64,000 nt of DNA, from positions 5,022,001-5,086,000 of the forward strand of contig NZ_CP061281.1 in assembly GCF_014621695.1 (NCBI RefSeq), written 5' to 3'. This stretch comes from Streptomyces xanthii. Lineage in GTDB: Bacteria; Actinomycetota; Actinomycetes; Streptomycetales; Streptomycetaceae. The position numbers were made by a program, and so were the translations under genes. The notes under the pieces were generated by a model. The model searched no databases, was not told the DNA's origin, and saw only the letters and a program-made list of their open reading frames with translations. This document shows positions 7,710 to 15,167 of the stretch, one piece after another (the first letter of the stretch is position 1; each line of letters starts with the position of its first letter).

Positions 7710-9143
7710 CTACAGATGCCGCAGCGCGAACCACAGTTCCATGCGGACGTCCGGGTCGTTCAGGTCCGCGTTCAGGAGGTCCGCGCAGCGGGCTACGCGC
7801 TGGCGGACCGTGTTGCGGTGGATGTCGAGGGTCACCGCCGTGTTCTCCCAGCTGCCGTGCACGGAGAGCCACGTGCGCAGGGTCTCCAGGAGCGCGGGGT
7901 GGGGGAGGAGCGGGGCCAGGGCGGGGGGCGCGGCCCCGTCGGGGCGGTGGTGGGCGAGGGGGGAGCGGGTCGCCCGGGCGCGGGCCAGCGCACTCGCCGC
8001 CTGCGCGTCGGCGAGGGGGAGGTCGCCCGGTGACACGGCCGCGCTGACACCCAGCGCGCAGCCTTCGCAGGGGGAGATGTCCTGGTCGGCCGGGACGAGC
8101 GCGCGGGTCAGGGAGCCGTCCGTCGCGACCAGCGGTGTGGCCAGGTCCGGTGCGGGCGAGGACGCCCCGTTCGCCCAGGCGTGCACGACCTTCCAGCGGC
8201 CCGGGCCGAGCAGCCCCGCCGCGGTGCCGTCCCGCTCCGCCCCGAGCAGCAGTCCCACGAGCGCGGCCGTGCGCTGTGTGTCGTCGGCCGAGCGGTGCGC
8301 CCCCGCGAGGAGGGAGAGGAGCACGACGGCGGCCCCGGCGATCGTGTGGTCGCCGGACGCGCGCGAGGGCGACGCGAGTCCGAGCGCCCCGCCCCCGCTC
8401 AGCGCGTACGCCGAGAGGTGCAGCTCCCCGACGGTGTCCGCGGCGGACGCGGGCGCGGGCAGCAGCCGGCTGGTGCGCGGCCGCACCACGTCGGTGAGGG
8501 CGGACAGCGCGGCGGCGGCCCGACCGGGCGGCCGCGGCCCGGCGCTCTCCAGTTCCGCCCCGTCCGCGGTGACGGCCACCGCGTAGCCCCCGGTCCGCTG
8601 GGCGAGCCGGCCGAGCACCGCCCGCACGGGATCGGGCCGCGCGGCCGCGGAGGCCAGCGCCTGCTGCGCCTCGGTGACCCGGCGCAGTTCGGCGTGCCGG
8701 GCCTGCGCCATCAGCTCCCACACGGCCCGCGCGATCCCGCTGAACGTGATGTCCGGCGGAACCTCCACCAGCGGCAGCCCGTGCGCGTCGCACGCCGCGA
8801 CGAGCCCGGGCGGCACCGTGTCGTGGACCGGTGCGACACCGAAGCCCAGGGCGACGGCCCCGCCGGCGACGACCCGCGCCGCGTACGTGTCGAAGCTCGT
8901 GGACGAGTCGAAGGCGTCCTCGCCGGCCTGCACTCCGGCTGTGAGAAGCAGCTCACCGCCGAGCAGGTACGGCCGCGGATCGGGCAGCTCCGAGGTGTGC
9001 GCGCCGTGCACCAGGACATCGGCGGCGTCGGGGCCCGCGATCTGGCGAAGCCCCAGGTCGGCGCGGGCGAGCAGCGCGGCGAGCGGAACGCCCGAGGTGG
9101 GGGGAGCGGGCACCGGCACGGTGGATGATTCCTCTACTCGCAT
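7710..9143 (-). CDS. PucR-family transcriptional regulator
   Basis: A 477-residue PucR-type regulator. Residues about 15-135 are the PucR ligand domain (LLARADLGLRQIAGPDAADV, PYLLGGELLLTAGV). The C-terminus, about 415-475, is the PucR HTH: LRTWLSVHGSWENTAVTLDI then HRNTVRQRVARC. PucR proteins control purine, polyamine or amino-acid use. This one is divergent from a symporter/ureohydrolase/ThDP/amidase cassette and is probably its activator. The ATG at 9143 begins MRVEESSTV; an in-frame ATG 56 bases further upstream is possible. No clear ribosome site is present at either. Confidence 0.88.
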   Translation of the reverse strand: MRVEESSTVPVPAPPTSGVPLAALLARADLGLRQIAGPDAADVLVHGAHTSELPDPRPYLLGGELLLTAGVQAGEDAFDSSTSFDTYAARVVAGGAVALGFGVAPVHDTVPPGLVAACDAHGLPLVEVPPDITFSGIARAVWELMAQARHAELRRVTEAQQALASAAARPDPVRAVLGRLAQRTGGYAVAVTADGAELESAGPRPPGRAAAALSALTDVVRPRTSRLLPAPASAADTVGELHLSAYALSGGGALGLASPSRASGDHTIAGAAVVLLSLLAGAHRSADDTQRTAALVGLLLGAERDGTAAGLLGPGRWKVVHAWANGASSPAPDLATPLVATDGSLTRALVPADQDISPCEGCALGVSAAVSPGDLPLADAQAASALARARATRSPLAHHRPDGAAPPALAPLLPHPALLETLRTWLSVHGSWENTAVTLDIHRNTVRQRVARCADLLNADLNDPDVRMELWFALRHL

Positions 9144-9147
9144 CGGA

Positions 9148-9172
9148 TGAAGTAGATGAAACTTACACTTCA
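9148..9172. promoter_or_regulatory. Inverted repeat, possible PucR operator
   Basis: TGAAGT (9148-9153) and ACTTCA (9167-9172) form an inverted repeat in an A+T-richer patch between the divergent PucR and symporter genes. The related words GATGAAGT, GATGAAACT and CACTTCAGTG are packed here. It is the only obvious dyad in the 185-base spacer and a natural candidate for PucR binding. The consensus is not known to me. Confidence 0.45.
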
Positions 9173-9328
9173 GTGTTCCTTTTCGGCCACTTACATTCAT
9201 GAGGCAATGACCGGTGGGTGCGGGTACGGGCGGATGTCCCCGCTGCCGAGGGCTCCCTCTCTCAGGGGCCTGTGAAGCCGGACCAACCCAGCACGACACG
9301 CCACCGAGGTGTGCAAAGGAGGTCGTCC

Positions 9329-10795
9329 ATGGCCGTCGACTACATCGTGATCGTCGCCTATCTGGCCGGAATGCTGGCCATGGGCTGGTGGGGCATGCGC
9401 CGCGCCAAGTCCAAGAGCGACTTCCTGGTCGCGGGCCGCAGGCTCGGCCCCGCCATGTACTCCGGCACGATGGCCGCCATCGTGCTCGGCGGCGCCTCCA
9501 CCATCGGCGGCGTCGGCCTCGGCTACCAGTACGGCCTGTCCGGCGCCTGGATGGTCTTCACCATCGGCCTCGGCATCCTCGCCCTGTCGCTGTTCTTCTC
9601 GGCGCGCATCGCCCGCCTGAAGGTCTACACCGTCTCCGAGATGCTCGACCTGCGCTACGGCGGCCGGGCCGGACTGATCTCCGGCATCGTCATGTGGGCG
9701 TACACGCTGATGCTCGCGGTCACCTCGACCATCGCGTACGCCACGATCTTCGACGTCCTCTTCGACGTGCCGCGCACCCTGGCGATCGTCATCGGCGGCA
9801 CCATCGTCGTCGCGTACTCGACGCTCGGCGGCATGTGGTCCATCACGATCACCGACATGGTGCAGTTCGTCGTGAAGACCATCGGCGTGCTGATCATCCT
9901 GCTGCCGGTCGCCGTCGTGAAGGCGGGCGGCTTCAGCGAGATGAAGGAAGCGCTGCCCACCTCGTACTTCGACCCGCTGGGCATCGGCGGCGAGACGATC
10001 TTCACGTACGTGCTGATCTACACGTTCGGCATGCTCATCGGCCAGGACATCTGGCAGCGCGTCTTCACCGCCCGCACCGACAAGGTCGCCCGCTGGGGCG
10101 GCACCGTCTCCGGCGTCTACTGCCTCGCCTACGCGATCGGCGGCGCCGTCATCGGCACCGCGGCCAAGGTCATGTACCCGACCGGGCTCGGCACCGCCGA
10201 CGAGGCCTTCGCCCGCATCGTCAAGGACGAGCTGCCCGTCGGCGTCCGCGGCCTGGTCCTGGCCGCCGCGCTCGCCGCCGTCATGTCGACCTCGTCCGGC
10301 GCCCTCATCGCCTGCGCCACCGTCGCCAACAACGACATCTGGAAGCGGCTGCGCGGGCTGCCCGCCGACAGCGGTGACGGCCACGACGAGGTCAAGGGCA
10401 ACCGCCTGTTCATCCTCGTCATGGGCGCCGCCACGATCGTCACCGCGATCGCCCTGAACAACGTCGTCGAGGCCCTCACCGTCGCCTACAACCTGCTCGT
10501 CGGCGGCCTCCTCGTGCCCATCCTCGGCGGCCTGCTGTGGAAGCGCGGCACCGCCGAGGGCGCCCTCGCCTCCATCGCCGTCGGCGGTCTCGCCGTCGTC
10601 GGCCTGATGTGGCACTACGGCATCCTCGCCAACGAGGCCGTCTACTACGGCCTGGCCGCGTCCCTCGTCACCTACGTGGTCGTCTCCCTGGCCACGAAGG
10701 CCACGGACGCCGCCGTCCTCGCCAACTGGCGCGACCGGCTCGCCGGCCGCGGCGGCGAGACCCCGGAGGCGGCCTCCGTGGCCGTGTCCCAGTAA
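9329..10795 (+). CDS. Sodium:solute symporter (SSS family)
   Basis: A 488-residue integral membrane protein of the SSS family, about 13 membrane helices, driving uptake of a small polar solute with Na+. Family signs are the N-terminal [20 protein letters not shown], the Arg/Lys-rich turn followed by [11 protein letters not shown] (about 26-45), and the Na-site region [21 protein letters not shown] (about 310-330). The ATG is fixed by a strong AAAGGAGG eight bases upstream. It is the first gene of a cassette with ureohydrolase, ThDP enzyme and amidase, so a guanidino compound, polyamine or amino acid is the likely cargo; that is inference from context. Confidence 0.92.
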   Translation: MAVDYIVIVAYLAGMLAMGWWGMRRAKSKSDFLVAGRRLGPAMYSGTMAAIVLGGASTIGGVGLGYQYGLSGAWMVFTIGLGILALSLFFSARIARLKVYTVSEMLDLRYGGRAGLISGIVMWAYTLMLAVTSTIAYATIFDVLFDVPRTLAIVIGGTIVVAYSTLGGMWSITITDMVQFVVKTIGVLIILLPVAVVKAGGFSEMKEALPTSYFDPLGIGGETIFTYVLIYTFGMLIGQDIWQRVFTARTDKVARWGGTVSGVYCLAYAIGGAVIGTAAKVMYPTGLGTADEAFARIVKDELPVGVRGLVLAAALAAVMSTSSGALIACATVANNDIWKRLRGLPADSGDGHDEVKGNRLFILVMGAATIVTAIALNNVVEALTVAYNLLVGGLLVPILGGLLWKRGTAEGALASIAVGGLAVVGLMWHYGILANEAVYYGLAASLVTYVVVSLATKATDAAVLANWRDRLAGRGGETPEAASVAVSQ

Positions 10796-10842
10796 CCCCT
10801 CCGCACACCGCTGACCCGCGTTCGAAAGAAGGCATGCGCGCC

Positions 10843-11838
10843 ATGAACAGCAACGAGACGCCCCGCGTTCCCAACGGCCCCACCGGCGCCGTCGGCCCGG
10901 TCGACTCCTCCCGTATCCCGCGGTACGCGGGCCCGGCCACGTTCGCCCGCCTGCCCCGCCTCGACGAGGTCACCGCCGCCGACGTCGCCGTCGTCGGCGT
11001 CCCCTTCGACACCGGCGTCTCCTACCGGCCCGGCGCCCGCTTCGGCGGCAACGCCATCCGCGAGGCCTCCCGCCTCCTGCGCCCCTACAACCCGGCGCAG
11101 GACGCGTCCCCCTTCGCGCTCGCCCAGGTCGCCGACGCCGGTGACATCGCGGCCAACCCGTTCAACATCAACGAGGCAGTCGAGAGCATCGAGGCCGCCG
11201 CCGACGACCTGCTCGGCTCCGGCGCCCGCATGATGACCCTCGGCGGCGACCACACCATCGCGCTGCCGCTGCTGCGCTCGGTCGCCAAGAAGCACGGCCC
11301 GGTCGCGCTGCTCCACTTCGACGCGCACCTCGACACCTGGGACACGTACTTCGGCGCCGAGTACACGCACGGCACGCCGTTCCGCCGCGCCGTCGAGGAG
11401 GGCATCCTCGACACCTCCGCGCTCTCCCACGTCGGCACCCGCGGCCCGCTCTACGGCAAGCAGGACCTCACCGACGACGAGAAGCTCGGCTTCGGCATCG
11501 TCACCTCGGCGGACGTCTACCGCCGCGGCGCCGACGAGGTCGCCGACCAGCTGCGCCAGCGCATCGGCGACCGCCCGCTGTACATCTCCATCGACATCGA
11601 CTGCCTCGACCCGGCCCACGCCCCCGGCACCGGCACCCCCGAGGCGGGCGGCATGACCTCCCGCGAGCTCCTGGAGATCCTGCGCGGCCTCTCCTCCTGC
11701 AACCTGGTCTCCGCCGACGTCGTCGAGGTCGCCCCGGCCTACGACCACGCCGAGATCACCGCCGTCGCCGCCTCGCACACCGCGTACGAGCTGACGACGA
11801 TCATGTCCCGGCAGATCGCGTCCGCTCGCGGCGAGTGA
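10843..11838 (+). CDS. speB: Agmatinase / ureohydrolase (arginase superfamily)
   Basis: A 331-residue Mn-dependent ureohydrolase that splits a guanidino compound into an amine and urea. The Mn ligands are all present: LGGDHT (about 128), [10 protein letters not shown] (about 150-158) and [19 protein letters not shown] (about 247-265). The family is usually called agmatinase (agmatine to putrescine), but guanidinobutyrase and guanidinopropionase look the same at this level, and the neighbours (ThDP enzyme, amidase) fit guanidinobutyrate as well. ATG 10843 is preferred over ATG 10834 because the GAAAGAAGG site ends one base before 10834 and about ten bases before 10843. Confidence 0.9.
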   Translation: MNSNETPRVPNGPTGAVGPVDSSRIPRYAGPATFARLPRLDEVTAADVAVVGVPFDTGVSYRPGARFGGNAIREASRLLRPYNPAQDASPFALAQVADAGDIAANPFNINEAVESIEAAADDLLGSGARMMTLGGDHTIALPLLRSVAKKHGPVALLHFDAHLDTWDTYFGAEYTHGTPFRRAVEEGILDTSALSHVGTRGPLYGKQDLTDDEKLGFGIVTSADVYRRGADEVADQLRQRIGDRPLYISIDIDCLDPAHAPGTGTPEAGGMTSRELLEILRGLSSCNLVSADVVEVAPAYDHAEITAVAASHTAYELTTIMSRQIASARGE

Positions 11839-11902
11839 CAATGGACCGGCCGGCCTCTTCGCCGTAGGGGCTCGGCTCCGGTCGCGAGTGCGGGCCGGTG
11901 GG

Positions 11903-12009
11903 GGCTGGTCGCGCAGTTCCCCGCGCCCCTGGTGAGGCTGCGCCTCATCGGGGAGATGCGGCCCGCAGGGCCATGCATCTCAGGGGCGCGGGGAACTGCG
12001 CGACCAGCC
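11903..12009. repeat. Long perfect hairpin repeat between speB and the ThDP gene
   Basis: Arms of 28 bases match perfectly: 11903-11930 (starting GGCTGGTCGCGCAGTTCC) and 11982-12009. Inside are two smaller hairpins, GAGG-CTGCG-CCTC and GAGATG...CATCTC. The core CGCGCAGTTCCCCGCGCCCC is the same as in the elements at 24.65, 26.75 and 49.2-49.6 kb. It could attenuate or end transcription between the two genes, or protect the upstream mRNA 3' end. Confidence 0.75.
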
Positions 12010-12083
12010 ACGACGCACCCGCGGCCGCGAACCGCCCGACCCCCTACGGCGAGCCGGCGCAGACCCGAACCCGCGGAGGCGGA

Positions 12084-13757
12084 ATGACGCACGACCACGA
12101 CCTGGAACTGACGCCCACCGCCGCGCAGACCGAGGCCGCGCTCAACCCACCCGCGGGACGCAACGGCGGCGACCTCGTCGTCGAGACGCTGCACGGCCTC
12201 GGCGCGTCCACCGTGTTCGGCCTGCCGGGCCAGCACGCCCTCGGCATGTTCGACGCGCTGCGCCGCTCCGACCTGCGCTACGTCGGACTCCGCATCGAGA
12301 ACAACGCGGGGTTCGCGGCCGACGCGTACGGCCGGATCACCGGCGAGGTGGCCCCACTGCTGCTCTCGACCGGCCCCGGCGCGCTCATGTCGCTCGCCGC
12401 GCTCCAGGAGGCGGCAGCCGCCTCCGCGCCCGTGCTCGCCATCGGCAGCCAGGTGCCCGTCGCCGGGCTCGGCGGCGGCCGCCACGGCTATCTGCACGAG
12501 CTGCGCGACCAGCAGGCCTCCTTCCGGGACGTGGTCAAGTCCGTCCACACCGTCCGCACCGCCTCCCAGATCCCGTCGGCCATCGCCGCGGCCTGGGAGT
12601 CGGCGCTGACCGCTCCGCACGGCCCGGTCTGGGTCGAGATCCCGCAGGACGTGCTCCTCGCCCCGACGACGCTGCCCGTCGTCACCGCGATGGACGCCAC
12701 GCCCCGCGACCTGGTGCCCCGCCCCGAGCTGACCGCGGTCGCCGCCGACCTCCTCGCGAAGGCGGAGCGCCCGGCGATCATCGCGGGCGGCGGCGTCGTG
12801 CGCTCCGACGCGGCGGGCAAGCTGCGCGCGCTCGCCGAGCGGATCGACGCCCCCGTCGTCACCACCTTCGGCGGCAAGGGCGCCTTCCCCTGGGAGCACC
12901 CGCTGTCCCTCCAGTCCTGGCTGGAGGACCGCCACACCACCGACTTCCTGGAGGACGCCGACGTCCTGCTCGTCGTCGGCTCAGGACTGGGTGAACTCTC
13001 CTCGAACTACCACACGTTCGCCCCGCGCGGCCGCGTCATCCAGATCGAGGCCGACGCGGGCAAGCTGGAGTCCAACCACCCCGCGCTCGGCATCCACGCC
13101 GACGCCCGCCTCGCCCTCCAGGCCCTCGCCGAGACGGTCCCCGAGCGCACCGACGCCACGGCGCCTGCCCGGGTCGCGGCGGTCCTGAACGCCGTACGCG
13201 AACGGATCGACGCACAGGAACTGACCCTGGAACAGCAGGTGTTGAGGTCGGTCCGGGAAGCGCTCCCGGCCGGCTCGCCCTCCTTCTGGGACATGACGAT
13301 CCTCGCCTACTGGGCCTGGTCCGCCTGGCCCGGAGCCATGCACTCCGCGCAGGGCGCGGGCGGCCTCGGCTACGGCTTCCCCGCGGCGCTCGGCGCGGCC
13401 GTCGCCGACCCCACCCGGCCCGTCCTCGCCGTCTCCGGCGACGGCGGCGCCCTCTACTCGATCGCCGAGCTCGCCACCGCCCGCCAGCACGACCTCGACG
13501 TCACCTGGCTGATCGTCGACGACGGCGGCTACGGCATCCTGCGCGAGTACATGACCGACGCCTTCGGCCAGGCCACCGCCACCGAGCTGAGCCGCCCCGA
13601 CTACGTGGCCCTCGCCGAGTCCTTCGGCGTCCCGGCCGTCCGTACGAGCCCCGGGACGCTCCGCGACGACCTGGCGAAGGCCCTGTCCGCGCCGGGCCCG
13701 CACGTGGTGGTGCTCCCGGCCCTGCTCCGCATGTTCGCCCCGACGCACCTGGGATGA
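12084..13757 (+). CDS. Thiamine diphosphate-dependent enzyme (acetolactate synthase / 2-keto acid decarboxylase family)
   Basis: A 557-residue ThDP enzyme with the three domains of the acetolactate synthase and decarboxylase family. The activating Glu is in RIENNAGFAADAYGR (about residue 72); the ThDP/Mg motif is SGDGGALYSIAELATA ending in DDGGYG (about 452-480). The central domain carries IIAGGGVVRSDAAGKLR. It is not likely to be the biosynthetic acetolactate synthase, since it lies in a ureohydrolase-amidase cassette. One known enzyme of this build is 2-ketoarginine decarboxylase (AruI), which would feed guanidinobutyrate to a ureohydrolase. ATG 12084 is preceded by GGAGGCGG. The stop overlaps ATG candidates of the next gene. 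Confidence 0.88.
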   Translation: MTHDHDLELTPTAAQTEAALNPPAGRNGGDLVVETLHGLGASTVFGLPGQHALGMFDALRRSDLRYVGLRIENNAGFAADAYGRITGEVAPLLLSTGPGALMSLAALQEAAAASAPVLAIGSQVPVAGLGGGRHGYLHELRDQQASFRDVVKSVHTVRTASQIPSAIAAAWESALTAPHGPVWVEIPQDVLLAPTTLPVVTAMDATPRDLVPRPELTAVAADLLAKAERPAIIAGGGVVRSDAAGKLRALAERIDAPVVTTFGGKGAFPWEHPLSLQSWLEDRHTTDFLEDADVLLVVGSGLGELSSNYHTFAPRGRVIQIEADAGKLESNHPALGIHADARLALQALAETVPERTDATAPARVAAVLNAVRERIDAQELTLEQQVLRSVREALPAGSPSFWDMTILAYWAWSAWPGAMHSAQGAGGLGYGFPAALGAAVADPTRPVLAVSGDGGALYSIAELATARQHDLDVTWLIVDDGGYGILREYMTDAFGQATATELSRPDYVALAESFGVPAVRTSPGTLRDDLAKALSAPGPHVVVLPALLRMFAPTHLG

Positions 13758-13771
13758 TGGAGAACTCTGTG

Positions 13772-14596
13772 ATGACGACGACCGTGGCCTGCGCCCAGCT
13801 CGCCCTCCATGTGGGAGACGTGGCGGCCAACCTGGCCGCCGCCGAGGAGGCGATCGAGGCCGCCGCGAACGCGGGCGCCCGCGTCGTCGTCCTCCCCGAA
13901 CTCACCAACAGCGGCTACGTCTTCGAGTCCCCGGCGGAGGCCCGCGCCCTCGCCGAGCCCGTCGACGGCCCGACCGTCGCCGCCTGGTCCGCCGCCGCCC
14001 GCCGCCACGGCGTGACCCTGGTCGCGGGCCTCGCGGAGCTCGACGACGATGGCCAGGTGCGCAACTCGGCCGTCGTCATCGACCCCACCGGCGCCGTCCG
14101 CGCCGTCTACCGCAAGGCCCATCTCTTCGGCACGGAGAAGGAGTTCTTCGTCCCCGGCGACGAGCGTCCGCCCGTCGTCGACATCGACGGCGTCGGCCGG
14201 GTCGGCGTCATGGTCTGCTACGACCTCGAGTTCCCCGAGTGGGTCCGCCTCGCCGCCCTGGCCGGCACCGACCTCCTCTGCGCCCCGGTGAACTGGCCCC
14301 TCTTCCCCCGCCCCGAGGGCGAGCGCCCCGCCGAGGCCGTCCGCGTCCAGGCCGACGCCGCCGTCAACCGCATGTACGTGGCCGCCTGCGACCGGGCCGG
14401 CGACGAGCGCGGCGTCCGCTGGACCGGCGGCTCGATCATCACCGACCCCGACGGCTTCCCCCTGGCCGGCCGCACCCCCACCGACGGCCCCGCCCTCCTC
14501 CTCGCCTCCTGCGACCTCCCCCAGTCCCGCGACAAGCGCCTCGGCGCCCACAACGACGTGTTCGGGGACCGGCGCCCGGAGCTGTACGGGGACTGA
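13772..14596 (+). CDS. Carbon-nitrogen hydrolase (nitrilase superfamily amidase)
   Basis: A 274-residue nitrilase-superfamily hydrolase. The Glu-Lys-Cys triad is clear: VVLPELTNSGY (Glu about 43), YRKAHLFGTE (Lys about 114) and VMVCYDLEFPEW (Cys about 148). Such enzymes cut amides such as N-carbamoylputrescine, omega-amides or guanidinobutyramide. ATG 13772 has GGAG nine bases upstream; ATG 13754, which overlaps the preceding stop as ATGA, is the other option. It is translationally coupled to the ThDP gene and so belongs to the same pathway. 4-Guanidinobutyramide, the product of arginine 2-monooxygenase in some streptomycetes, is an attractive but untested substrate. Confidence 0.9.
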   Translation: MTTTVACAQLALHVGDVAANLAAAEEAIEAAANAGARVVVLPELTNSGYVFESPAEARALAEPVDGPTVAAWSAAARRHGVTLVAGLAELDDDGQVRNSAVVIDPTGAVRAVYRKAHLFGTEKEFFVPGDERPPVVDIDGVGRVGVMVCYDLEFPEWVRLAALAGTDLLCAPVNWPLFPRPEGERPAEAVRVQADAAVNRMYVAACDRAGDERGVRWTGGSIITDPDGFPLAGRTPTDGPALLLASCDLPQSRDKRLGAHNDVFGDRRPELYGD

Positions 14597-14611
14597 GCCC
14601 GCCGGCCCCCG

Positions 14612-15085
14612 CTACTCCGTGCGCCGCAGCCCCAGGGCGTACAGGTCGAGGGAGCCGACGCCCGGCTTCTCGTTCCAGATCTGGTAGGTCAGGGCGGAGG
14701 GGGACGGGAGGCGCAGGGCGTCGCGCAGGCCGGTGACGGCCATGCCGGCCAGGGCCCGGTACTCGGCCGTGGTCGCCAGGACGAGTTCGAACTGCCAGTT
14801 GCGGCTGGAGTCGTCGGCGTCCGGGTCCCGCCAGCCGGCGGCCCTGATCAGCCGGGCGCCCTCTTCGCCCGCGCGGACGGCGGGGTCGAGGTAGGAGTCG
14901 CCGACCAGCTCGGCGTAGGTGCGCTCCTCCTCCCGCACGAACTGCACGAAGCGGTTGTGGCCGCTGTCCGCGGTCTCCCGGATCACCACGACGCTCCCGT
15001 CGGGCAGATCGACCAGCTCCTCGGCCAGACCGGTCGTGAATTTCTCCCAGGTGTTCCCGGCGTCGTGCGGGTTCTTGTCGTTCAT
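14612..15085 (-). CDS. TY-Chap-like domain protein, function unknown
   Basis: A 157-residue acidic cytoplasmic protein. The pattern WEKFTTGLAEELVDLPDGSV near the start, then RFVQFVREE and a later AAGWRDP block, looks to me like the TY-Chap N-terminal domain seen in many actinobacterial small proteins; that assignment is from memory. A downstream ATG reached through an upstream-open frame was chosen: MNDKNPHDAGNTW at 15085 has GGGGAC upstream and gives the normal family length. It is divergent from the large TPR protein across 82 bases and convergent with the amidase (15 bases). No function is known. Confidence 0.75.
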   Translation of the reverse strand: MNDKNPHDAGNTWEKFTTGLAEELVDLPDGSVVVIRETADSGHNRFVQFVREEERTYAELVGDSYLDPAVRAGEEGARLIRAAGWRDPDADDSSRNWQFELVLATTAEYRALAGMAVTGLRDALRLPSPSALTYQIWNEKPGVGSLDLYALGLRRTE

Positions 15086-15167
15086 CGCTGCGCGTCCCCG
15101 TTCGGTGGTCGTGGGTGTGGTTGCGGTCGCATCCGTCCTTGTCGGTGCCACGATCTACGATCCCGGG

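Noticed and set aside
9197..10615. A 472-codon minus-strand frame opposite the symporter gene.
   Set aside because: Same antisense pattern; the plus strand has a strong ribosome site and a clear membrane protein.
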